Shown: positions 59,301 through 64,000 of the stretch, in pieces
Numbering within the stretch: the stretch's first letter is position 1
How the letters are laid out: the number at the start of each line of letters is the position of its first letter
Assembly (NCBI RefSeq): GCF_030269925.1
Contig: NC_085110.1
Coordinates: forward strand, 4,526,001 to 4,590,000
Length of the DNA stretch: 64,000 nt
Source: Bombyx mori
Taxonomy: Eukaryota > Arthropoda > Insecta > Lepidoptera > Bombycidae
Reading direction: 5' to 3'
The notes under the pieces: model-generated
The model's input: the letters and a program-made list of their open reading frames with translations, nothing else
The model's database searches: none
Told to the model about the DNA's origin: nothing
Program-made: the position numbers and the translations under genes

Positions 59301-62125
59301 TGAATTCTTGCCCCGGCTCAATTTGGGAAATGTTACGGCCGGCGGCGTTCGCGAAATTAAGACGTCAGCGTGATTGCACACGGGCGCTTAATTATGTAAA
59401 TGTTACGAGCTAGCCGCGGTTTATGTGGGTGGCGCGGACGCAATTGTGCCAAAGATGCGGTCACGTATGCTCTCTCGTCTCGTCTCGTCTTCAATTCGGT
59501 TTTATGATTTCGTTCGACGCGGAACCGTGGCATGTCTGTCGGACGCGTTGAGCTCGCGCGCAGATCGCATCGCTTATTTTTGTGGCCGCTTATTCAATTT
59601 GTGGACCGCCACGTTCGTGATTGCCAGATGTCAAGAAAATTGAGAATCTCGATGTGCGCAACGAATATCCTTAAAGGAAACCATTCGAAAGTTTTCTTCA
59701 AAAGTGTTCGCAATGCCTTTTGCCTTACCTCGAATAATAAATTCAACCCTTATCGTATATGGTGATTTTTTGTATAATTGACTACTGATAAATAATCAAT
59801 CTCGTAGTATAGCCGTAGCTCCGATCTAAATAAAGCTTTGACTTTGTGTAGGTAGATGCTACATACTCTAATAGTATATCTTTAGATGAGTTGTGTGGTT
59901 AGAGTTATCAACCCGTTATCACTTTAACGAAAAACCTTACGTAAACTTTGGTTATAATATATATACCTACTAGTGGTACCGCGGTAGTCGAAATTCGACT
60001 ATAATTAAATGAAATTAAAGGTTGTACACTATTAAGATTCTATTGTCAAAGACTTATTATACTTCTATGATCACAGATTTCGCCAGGACTACAATTTAGA
60101 TACATATTAATAAAGACAAACAATATTTAATATATGTGTGTCAAATACATATTTTTATTATTGATTTTATGTATTTTTCATGCATAATTTAAATTAATAT
60201 TAACGCGCAATTTCCGTAAAAAGGGGTACAAAGTTTTTGCTTCACGTATTAATATCGTTGATACATTTATTTTACGAATATTCTAGATACTATCGTCTCA
60301 TATGGAGGTGCGGTGCAAATGTCATGGTTTGTCCGGAAGCTGTCAACTGCGGACATGTTGGAGGACCACGCCTGATTTCAGAGTGGTCGCTTCAACTATC
60401 AAAAGACAGTATCGGAAGGTATAGCTGTATTTTCTACTTTAAAATTAGTAAATTAGAACTTTATTTTGTTTGTTTTTTTTGTTTTTTTGTTTCTACCTAA
60501 ATGAAAAAAAAAGCAGCCTTATTTGGACAGCCACAAGGAACTTGGCCCATACAGCCAGCATACAAAAATAAATGTAACAAAATTCAAATCCACGGTTTAT
60601 AATAAAATTGAAATAAAAGTTGATTAATATTGAATCTACTTATTTAATTCACTGGGAATATTGTTATTGAGAATGCACTGGTTCTGGACACTTAGTTTAT
60701 TTTAATAACTTCACAATTTAAATTACAAACGGAGCACCACAAAACACGTCTAGTTTGTTCAATGACCAGGAACGAAGAAGAACGAGACAGAAAATGAAAT
60801 AGAATATATCTATTTATTAGAATAATAATCAAAAGTGATTGAAATGAAAACGATTATGGAATGAAATTAATAGGAATTAAATCGCAATGGCATTAGCATA
60901 TGAGATGGATTTAAATAGCCTCTCAGTACAACGACCATTGAGTTCTCAATAAATATTCTACAAAGTTTTTATTTAACAAGCAATTTTCATCCATTTCCCA
61001 TATTTGTACACTTCCACACATGCGAAATTGTTAATAAGCTATTAAGATTAATAAAAAAAATTACTTGTTGTAACTGTAAGGTTATTATCACCTTATCGTG
61101 GTTTCTCACTTAAATTAATTTTATTATAACATAATACAACTATCCCGTCTATTTCTGCTACGAAATTTTCAATATTGGGTGGAAAAACCGTTGCATAAGA
61201 CAATTTGAAATTCCTCCTCAAAATGGGTGGCAATATTTCCAGTAGGCAGCGTCTGTGACCCTGCTCTTACTGATGTCCATAAGCTACGGGAACTACTAAG
61301 TATTGGGTGACCCATATGGTTGCCTACCTACTAGGGCGATTGAAAAATTCACATTGCGATGTCAATAAGTTCCAGTAAACACATGAGTCCAAGTCCAGTC
61401 CAAAATCACCCTTATCTATTCAACTGTATTTGAGTACCAAAATCCGTCGTTTCAGGCATTAGTTGCAGCGCAAGAGGGACAGATTAATAACGGCATGTCA
61501 GTATTGAAGGGTAGACCGAGGGGTAGGAGGAAGAGCAAACCACGACCGGCGCCAAAGACAAGTCTGTTGTTTTTTGAACGGTGTGTATATTACGTAATTT
61601 TTTTTCAATTGTAGGTAACTCTTGGACTTCTAGGTATAGGGTACTGTGGGCGGGGCATGCTATAGTCCAAACTTAATACCCCCTGTCGCTCGGCGCAGCT
61701 TAATAGCACATTTAGCGTGGAGAATAGGTATATCTCAACATAAACCTAACCCCAAGGGGCACTACGGCATACCCTCTCAGGTTGAGCCCGTGAGCTCACC
61801 TACACGTCCGCACGTAACTGGAATAGCCCCTTACGCTACCAGCGAATAGGTAGGGAAGGAAAAAAAATAATGACGCGATCTGATCCGCAGGTCACCTAAT
61901 TTCTGTGAAGTGGACCCCAGGACGGACTCGGCCGGCACAAGTGGGAGAGTGTGTCGTGTGGGACGACCCTCGAGGTCTGGCGCTTGCGAGCTCCTGTGCT
62001 GCGGTCGGGGTCACTCTCTCGTCAGGAAATCCAGCATTAAGCCCTGCAACTGTACCTTTCACTGGTGCTGCACTGTCGACTGTCAACGGTGCAGAGACGA
62101 TAGATGGATCGCTGTTTGTAAATAA
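23249..62125 (+). CDS. Wnt10: Wnt10-type secreted ligand, six coding exons (join)
   Basis: Secreted, lipid-modified Wnt ligand for Frizzled receptors. Join: 23249-23343, 33900-34147, 47857-48149, 60287-60418, 61456-61580, 61891-62125. Intron phases are 2, 1, 0, 0, 2, and every intron is GT-AG. The product is 375 aa: a hydrophobic signal segment at about residues 17-31, N-glycosylation candidate NCS at 95-97, [14 protein letters not shown] in the third exon, [10 protein letters not shown] at 222-231 with Ser228 at the palmitoleoylation site, and a C-terminal domain with 12 Cys ending VCK. I count 24 cysteines in total. Assignment to Wnt10 rather than another Wnt rests on [11 protein letters not shown] running into GFRESSF, on WEWSGC, and on LFFERSPNFCE. 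These match Wnt10 proteins as I remember them. In insects Wnt10 usually sits near wingless and Wnt6, neither of which is in this window. Confidence 0.92.
23841..24062 (+). mobile_element. Helitron-like remnant
   Basis: Starts A|TCTATATCTATACTAATA, has a TTTG run at 23877-23892 and GGACCGATTTGAAAAATTC, and ends in GCGAGGGCGGGTCGCTAT where CTAG would be expected. A long T-rich expansion at 23980-24010 sits inside. Confidence 0.5.
24535..24620 (+). repeat. Bm1-type SINE fragment, old
   Basis: Diverged 3' part (TTCTATGGGCTTATGTAACC, CCGGGTGGGC) lying tail-to-tail with the reverse copy that follows. Confidence 0.6.
24622..24869 (-). repeat. Bm1-type SINE, reverse orientation
   Basis: From TTCTTAGATAGTTGGACG to AGGTCTTACCACCAG. 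It contains a small duplication, ATAGTTACATAGTTAC, at about 24745-24762. Confidence 0.84.
27709..27896 (+). repeat. Family C repeat
   Basis: Contains CTTCTCAGTGGGTCGCGATT, GAAGCACTGCTCTTGC and GTTGAGCCCGTGAGCTCACC, ending GAATAGGTAGTAAAAAAAA. Confidence 0.7.
28240..28464 (-). repeat. Bm1-type SINE, reverse orientation
   Basis: TTTTTTCTTAGATGGGTGG start. The right end stops inside the GAGGTC block, so the head is missing. Confidence 0.84.
28731..29032 (-). mobile_element. Helitron-like element
   Basis: Left edge A|CTAGCTGAACTGGCAG gives a CTAG^T 3' end on the minus strand. The interior has AAATCGGTGCAGCCGTTCTC. The right edge runs into TATATATAGAAGAAG and ends GA|T, fitting a TC 5' end. The 95-codon frame over it is incidental. 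Confidence 0.55.
29732..29914 (-). mobile_element. Possible Helitron-like element
   Basis: A|CTAGTCATTCCCGCC on the left, GAAATCGGTCCAGCCGTTAC inside (also in the copy at 46270), TATATATATGGA|T on the right. Edges fit, but only this copy is present. Confidence 0.4.
30843..31245. repeat. Possible element with inverted segments
   Basis: The left part holds GCACTCGGGGACTGCC and AAGCTATTGCATAGC. The right part holds CGGTCCCCGCACTC and CTATGCAATAGCTT in the opposite sense. The interior is GC-richer around 31010-31160. The AGCTATTGCATAGCT core is itself almost a palindrome, which weakens the case. Confidence 0.35.
32291..32404 (-). repeat. Family B short repeat, reverse orientation
   Basis: T-run then GCCCTTGTATGCAGATGAGC to GACGCTGCCTACCGC. 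Confidence 0.8.
32456..32919 (-). repeat. Bm1-type SINE (reverse) interrupted by another SINE
   Basis: The reverse tail lies at 32456-32552 and a reverse tRNA-like head at about 32782-32919 (GATTCGAACATCG, then ACCACGACGTA). Between them sits a forward SINE at 32553-32779. The body that should join tail to head is missing, so a deletion or recombination came with the event. Confidence 0.6.
32553..32779 (+). repeat. Bm1-type SINE, nested
   Basis: Runs AGGACCTATTGTGAGTCCGC to CTAAGCAATAAAA. It lies between the two halves of a reverse copy. Confidence 0.82.
33399..33845 (-). repeat. Full-length Bm1-type SINE next to Wnt10 exon 2
   Basis: T-run of about 20, body, linker and tRNA-like head ending GGCCACGACGAC at 33845. 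The B-box-like GGATTCGAACACC is intact. The head ends 54 bp before the exon 2 acceptor. Confidence 0.88.
33900..34147 (+). CDS. Wnt10: Wnt10 exon 2, N-terminal core
   Basis: Acceptor TTTATTTCTAG ends at 33899 and donor GAG|GTGAG begins at 34148. Encodes residues 33-114 plus the first base of Gly115. Contains four conserved Cys (50, 64, 85, 96), [20 protein letters not shown] and RWNCSS. The Met at 33913 is internal: no signal peptide would follow if translation began there. Confidence 0.93.
35405..35500 (-). repeat. Bm1-type SINE fragment, old
   Basis: Diverged CCTTCAAACCCAAAC, GAAATAGGCAGGATGGTGG and GTGTGGGCTTACAATA blocks in the reverse order. Confidence 0.55.
37200..37975. promoter_or_regulatory. 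GC-rich intronic block, candidate regulatory
   Basis: CG-rich, repeat-free sequence in an AT-rich intron. Open frames exist on both strands at once (37442-37975 plus, 37330-37740 minus). That is a composition effect, not evidence of coding. No motif family was recognised. Confidence 0.3.
38893..39045 (+). repeat. Bm1-type SINE, 3' half
   Basis: From GGTGGGGCAGCCGTTGTAAC to CCTAAGCAATAAAAAAA. The only clear SINE in an otherwise SINE-poor stretch of about 8 kb. Confidence 0.84.
43886..43974 (+). repeat. Family B short repeat, fused to SINE
   Basis: GTAGGCAGCGGCTTGGCTCC to GTGTGCTCGTCT, then cut off. Its last 20 bases and A-tail are replaced by the tail of a reverse Bm1-type SINE. Confidence 0.8.
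43975..44402 (-). repeat. Full-length Bm1-type SINE, reverse orientation
   Basis: Starts ATTGCTTAGATGGGTGG with no T-run. Ends with the reverse tRNA-like head (GGATTCGAACATCGG, then GGCCACGACGAC). Confidence 0.86.
44553..44925 (-). repeat. Family C repeat, longest copy
   Basis: T-run then CCTACCTATTCTAGTAACC, through AGCGTGCTTTGCAGAATC and CGGCGAGAAACTCAATGAG, to about the GACGTCGACTGC block. The 106-codon open frame across it (44550-44870) is in a repeat and is not a gene. Confidence 0.65.
46126..46231 (+). repeat. Bm1-type SINE, tail only
   Basis: TTCAAGATGGGTGGCGC to CCTAAGCAATAAATAAAAAAA, with CCACTT lost from the TAACCACTTAAC block. Confidence 0.8.
46270..46500 (-). mobile_element. Helitron-like element
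   Basis: Left edge host A then CTAGCTGGCCCGGCAAACG. On the minus strand this is the hairpin GGCAAA/TTTGCC, then GGGCCAG and CTAG^T. Right edge CATATAAAGA|T gives a TC 5' end. Contains CAAATCGGTCCAGCCGTTTA. A^T flanks are exact. Confidence 0.65.
46981..47222 (+). repeat. Bm1-type SINE, head missing
   Basis: GGTGGTAGGACCTCTTGTG to CTAAGCAATAAAAAAAAA. The family E repeat starts directly in its A-tail. Confidence 0.87.
47224..47789. repeat. Repeat family E, copy 2 (566 bp) with 80-bp tandem units
   Basis: Same ends as 2049-2381. The interior has three exact-period 80-bp units at 47486-47565, 47566-47645 and 47646-47725. Each carries GATTGG and CCAATC (CCAAT boxes on both strands), GCGCGCGCACGC and TTTCGTGTGACATGC. 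GGCTCCTGATTGGCG before the first unit pairs with CAATCAGGAGCC inside it. It ends 67 bp before Wnt10 exon 3. Solo LTR or non-autonomous DNA element, undecided. Confidence 0.75.
47857..48149 (+). CDS. Wnt10: Wnt10 exon 3
   Basis: Acceptor TTTTTCCAG ends at 47856 and donor TCG|GTGAGT begins at 48150. Completes Gly115 and encodes residues 116-212. Motifs: [46 protein letters not shown], and [11 protein letters not shown] at the end. Four Cys. Confidence 0.95.
49067..49173 (-). repeat. Family B short repeat, reverse orientation
   Basis: T-run, ACCCATTTAGGCAGACGAGC, then GTGAGTGGTTACCGTCGCAC. GGCAGAGC is lost near its 5' end, and a CCTA run follows. Confidence 0.75.
49185..49333 (-). repeat. Family C repeat, reverse orientation
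   Basis: GTAACATTGAAGGGCTATAC, GTGAGCTCACGAGGCTCAGC, GCTGAATCTACCACCAG. Poly-A end trimmed. Confidence 0.6.
49655..49960 (-). pseudogene. 3' end of a non-LTR retrotransposon ORF2
   Basis: A minus-strand frame at 49741-49944 reads [18 protein letters not shown] and [11 protein letters not shown]. This is the C-terminal signature seen after the RT domain in many insect non-LTR elements (RGRP..RW.DDI, then W..L.EA). After the stop come about 80 bp of 3' UTR, AATAAAAG and a short TTATTATTA tail. 5'-truncated and inactive. Confidence 0.7.
50527..50641 (-). repeat. Family B short repeat, reverse orientation
   Basis: T-run, GCCCTTGTAGGTAGTCGAGC to CCGCTGCCTACCGC. Confidence 0.8.
51969..52350 (-). 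mobile_element. Non-autonomous Helitron-like element, family D copy 2
   Basis: Left edge A|CTAGTGGTCCTGCAG followed by the near-palindrome TAGTCGAAATTCGACTA. Right edge ACGTATTAATATAAAGA|T. A^T flanks are exact and no target duplication is seen. A small direct repeat of GACTTTAAACAAAA lies at about 52140-52178. Confidence 0.75.
52391..52416. repeat. Heptanucleotide tandem repeat
   Basis: Three and a half units of ACATGAT, 40 bp outside the right end of the Helitron-like copy. Confidence 0.7.
53707..53749 (+). repeat. Bm1-type SINE fragment
   Basis: Only the GGTGGTAGGACCTCCTGTG to GTAGGTACCACC block is present, immediately before a complete copy of the same family. Confidence 0.75.
53761..54190 (+). 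repeat. Full-length Bm1-type SINE, forward
   Basis: The best copy for structure. The tRNA-like head starts GTCGTCGTGG, with an A-box-like TGGCCTAACGG at 53768-53778 and a B-box-like GTTCGAATC at 53819-53827, spaced as in tRNA genes. A linker ending CGCAAAATTATAATTTGCG, the body, and the tail AAGCAACAAAAAA follow. The head shows pol III origin. It is not a functional tRNA. Confidence 0.9.
54925..55117 (+). repeat. Family C repeat
   Basis: CCACTGAGTTTCTCGCCGG, GCGAAGCACTGCTCTTGC, GTTGAGTCCGTGAGCTCACG, and TTAGGTAGGGAAAAAAG at the 3' end. Confidence 0.68.
57634..57900 (-). mobile_element. Possible Helitron-like element
   Basis: A|CTAGATGATGACCG on the left and AAAATCGTTGGAACCGTTTC then TATATATATTAAAATATAAGA on the right resemble the other CTAG-ended elements. 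Ends are weak. Confidence 0.3.
58524..58762 (-). repeat. Bm1-type SINE, reverse orientation
   Basis: T-run, TTGCTGAGATGGGTGAACG to GAGGTCCTACCACC. Several changes relative to other copies. Confidence 0.84.
59020..59660. promoter_or_regulatory. GC-rich intronic block, candidate regulatory
   Basis: Unique-looking CG-rich DNA (for example GGGGCGGGCCCGGGCCC at 59274-59290) with embedded AT-rich core sites such as CTTAATTATG and ACGTTATTAAGG. It lies about 630 bp to 1.3 kb upstream of exon 4. A 120-codon plus frame (59011-59373) has no Wnt or other recognisable motif and no splice logic. Confidence 0.35.
59970..60261 (-). mobile_element. Non-autonomous Helitron-like element, family D copy 3
   Basis: Left edge A|CTAGTGGTACCGCGG then TAGTCGAAATTCGACTA. 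Right edge TATTAATATCGTTGA|T. It ends 25 bp before Wnt10 exon 4, so the acceptor and much of its upstream tract lie at the insertion border. Shorter inside than the other two copies. Confidence 0.75.
60287..60418 (+). CDS. Wnt10: Wnt10 exon 4, lipidation site
   Basis: 44 codons in phase 0. Acceptor ATATTCTAG ends at 60286 and donor AAG|GTATAG begins at 60419. Encodes residues 213-256 with [14 protein letters not shown], then QLRTCW and TPDFRVV. Ser228 corresponds to the Porcupine-modified serine of Wnt proteins, needed for Frizzled binding in known family members. The longer open frame over this exon is in another frame. Confidence 0.95.
60419..61455 (+). other. Wnt10 intron 4 (1.0 kb)
   Basis: AT-rich, with a diverged family B copy (61241-61352) and a possible very old SINE trace (61141-61235). 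Confidence 0.75.
61241..61352 (+). repeat. Family B short repeat, old copy
   Basis: CAGTAGGCAGCGTCTGTG, TGATGTCCATAAGCTACGGG, and GTTGCCTACCTACTAGGGCG with an A-run. Clearly the same order as other B copies but diverged. Confidence 0.55.
61456..61580 (+). CDS. Wnt10: Wnt10 exon 5, basic linker
   Basis: 41 codons plus two bases. Acceptor TCGTTTCAG ends at 61455 and donor ACG|GTGTGT begins at 61581. Encodes a basic Lys/Arg/Pro-rich stretch around [13 protein letters not shown], no Cys, then SLLFFE. This matches the variable linker before the conserved FE.SP.FC motif of Wnts. Confidence 0.88.
61581..61890 (+). other. Wnt10 intron 5 (310 bp)
   Basis: The shortest intron. Its 3' third is a family C repeat. 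Confidence 0.85.
61760..61869 (+). repeat. Family C repeat in Wnt10 intron 5
   Basis: GGTTGAGCCCGTGAGCTCACC, AACTGGAATAGCCCCTTACG, GAATAGGTAGGGAAGG and an A-run, ending about 21 bp before the exon 6 acceptor. Confidence 0.65.
61891..62125 (+). CDS. Wnt10: Wnt10 exon 6, Cys-rich C-terminal domain and stop
   Basis: Acceptor GATCCGCAG ends at 61890. The first G completes Arg298. Encodes residues 299-375: [37 protein letters not shown] and RWIAVCK, then TAA at 62123. Twelve Cys, as expected for the cytokine-like C-terminal Wnt domain that contacts Frizzled. Confidence 0.95.
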
Positions 62126-62345
62126 ATATGTACGTCACAATTTTGGATCTGTATTTATAGACCGGTAGGTGTATCGCGGTAGGCAGCGGCATTGCTGAAG
62201 TCCATGGGGGATGGTAACCACTCACCATTAGGTCGGCCGTATGCTCGTCTGCCTACAAGGGCAATAAAAAAAAGACCGATGGAAGTTCTAATATTTGGAA
62301 GTCTTCGTGTTGCCACTGCATTTCGCCAGCCGTCAGCTAATAAAG
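62126..62345 (+). promoter_or_regulatory. Wnt10 3' UTR start with candidate poly(A) signals
   Basis: AATAAA occurs at 62121-62126 (overlapping the stop), 62263-62268 (inside a family B repeat) and 62339-62344. Which one is used is unknown. The first is too close to the stop to be likely. Confidence 0.45.
62172..62272 (+). repeat. Family B short repeat in the Wnt10 3' UTR
   Basis: GGTAGGCAGCGGC, then CATTGCTGAAGTCCATGG, TCGGCCGTATGCTCGTCTGC and CAAGGGCAATAAAAAAAA. It begins 46 bp after the stop codon, in sense orientation. GGCTCTGCCCCT is deleted from its 5' part. Confidence 0.8.
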
Positions 62346-64000
62346 AAAAGACAACGTTATAGTAAAGACAAATCATTAATTGCATTCATTATTTTAGATC
62401 TAATTACAATAATCTGAAAGGGTATTTTAAACATCTTAATGGGCCGAGGAACAAAATCCCTCCACTCACAGCCGAACCACCGCTAAACATTTAAGACTGT
62501 AGATCATAAGGGAATGCTTTCCGTAAATGAAGGGATGTGTTTGTGTTATTAATTCCTAAAATACCAAAAAATACGTTCGACAATTAATTGTGTTTAATTT
62601 AAAAATGAACGCTATTTAAAAATCGAAATTACCATAACATTGCTAGTTCAGGAAAAGAGAACTCACAAGACGCTTACAAAATATTTTTCGTTTCATTAGG
62701 CTTGGTATTATTATCTTATCTTTTAAGAATTTGAGAACGGGATATTAATTTTATAAGATTATCTGTGCTATTTAGGAAATTGAACAACTCAAAAAGGTGC
62801 TGTAAAAGTCCTGTTAATGAATCTATAAAAATTTGGGTGTATCAACCTTTGTTCAATCATTGACGGTCAAAAGACAAAACTACGTAGTTCAAGTGTGTAA
62901 GCATCGTGTTTTTATTCATTTGTATACAAATAGAATAGCCATACATATTGTTTTGTTCATTGTTTTAGAATGTCATAATAGCGATATGTCTTTTAAATTG
63001 ACGTCGTATTCACAATTATGGCAAATGTATTTGAATACCGTAAATATAATTCTCGGCATTGGATAATTAATTTAGAACACTTAAAATATTATTTGGCCCT
63101 CATCTGTGTACCTATATTAAGGTAAATTAGCGCAGCTGTCGAGAAGGAAAGTAAAAGAAAAACAATAATACACGAAACCGGTTTACAAGTAATTTTTGCG
63201 AAAAATATTACCGATTTTATTGTCTATTTAATGTATTTATTTATTGTCTCATTGTCTATATAACTCTATTATTGAGACTTAAATTTGAGCTTTAATATTA
63301 AACATTCCAGAGCTAGTTTTACTTAGATCATAGGAGATTTCATCACTTAATTACGATTCTCTCATACTCTATAAATATGATCATCACAACGATGATAGTA
63401 TAATCGATGGTAAATTTATTTATAAGATAGATACCAAGTTAACGAACTTAAAAATCACATTACCAATCGCAAATTTAAACTGTTTCAATACCTATCAATA
63501 TTTATTAAGCGCATTAATCATTTTTTTTTTTTTTTGTAGTTACGATGTATTTTCTTAACGATATTACATGACTCACCTATTTTCGGTAGGGTTTATGGGC
63601 ATCCCCATATGATTCCTAAGCTCTATCTTAATTACATCCCTCGTTGAAAACATTCCATCATTTTGTGAATGTTTGCCTACCTTAAACTAACTGCCCGTCT
63701 GAGCGTGACTAGTCGCTTTGGCTCAGGTAAATTGATTGGCAATATTGATCGTAGCTCAGGGTTCTTCTGACCTCGTTTGAATGATATGTCATAGCGCTCA
63801 ACAAACACACAGGGAGTTGACGCACATTGCTTATAGAAACTTATCGAATCATTAAATTAATTAAGAATATTTATCCCCTTACAAAGATCAGTATTAATTA
63901 CTATTAAAAAATTAGTGTACAGCCGCACGTTACCTGGGTGCTCAGTGCGAGTTTTTTAACTTATCGATCGCGTGAAAGCTCAACTCGACTCACACTTAAC
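62346..64000. other. 3' flank of Wnt10, no gene seen
   Basis: AT-rich with a T-run at 63523-63537. The 77-codon plus frame at 62833-63066 has no recognisable domain. Part of this may still be 3' UTR. Confidence 0.5.

Larger units (their letters stand above)
48150..60286 (+). other. Wnt10 intron 3 (12.1 kb)
   Basis: Contains SINEs, families B and C, a non-LTR ORF2 fragment, two family D Helitron-like copies and a GC-rich block at 59020-59660. Short frames here match repeats or have no domains. Confidence 0.7.

Noticed and set aside
59011..59373. 120-codon plus-strand frame in Wnt10 intron 3
   Set aside because: No recognisable motif, not needed for the Wnt10 product (exon 3 joins exon 4 in phase 0), and CG-rich composition explains its length.

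Overview
The window is AT-rich, intron-dominated animal DNA, almost certainly from a lepidopteran and most likely the silkworm Bombyx mori. The evidence is one large gene with six short exons spread over about 39 kb, and more than twenty copies of a Bm1-type tRNA-derived SINE. There are also Helitron-like insertions with clean A^T junctions, pieces of jockey-like and other non-LTR retrotransposons, and one intact Gypsy-type LTR retrotransposon. No prokaryotic gene organisation is present, and most open frames are chance frames or lie inside repeats.

Layout. 1-5870: unique AT-rich DNA broken by SINE-type repeats and a 333-bp repeat, ending in a jockey-like reverse transcriptase fragment. 5871-11641: a complete minus-strand Gypsy element with two 264-bp LTRs that look identical, an ACTG target duplication, a PBS, a PPT and a single 1728-aa Gag-Pol frame. 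11642-22600: intergenic DNA with scattered SINEs and one well-bounded Helitron-like copy. 22600-23248: a CpG-rich block that probably holds the promoter and 5' UTR of the main gene. 23249-62125: the plus-strand Wnt gene, assigned to Wnt10. 62126-64000: 3' flank.

The Wnt10 gene. I rebuilt it from splice sites and reading phase. Exon 1 (23249-23343) encodes the signal peptide. Exon 2 (33900-34147) carries the N-terminal Wnt core. Exon 3 (47857-48149) and exon 4 (60287-60418) follow, the latter with the CHGLSGSC lipidation site. Exon 5 (61456-61580) encodes a basic linker, and exon 6 (61891-62125) the Cys-rich C-terminal domain ending in VCK and a stop. All five junctions are GT-AG with compatible phase. 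The product is 375 aa with 24 cysteines, the full number for a Wnt ligand. No other host protein gene is convincing.

No wholly new biological system is visible. The points most worth following are: the roughly 70-nt 3' tail shared by the tRNA-headed SINE and a second short family, a copy of which also follows the jockey-like RT fragment; the very young Gypsy element with an unusual 15-residue tandem repeat and AT-hook-like motifs; mobile elements within 20 to 60 bp of three Wnt10 splice acceptors and in its 3' UTR; an uORF overlapping the Wnt10 start; a repeat family with a variable number of 80-bp CCAAT-rich units; and GC-rich intronic blocks that could be enhancers.
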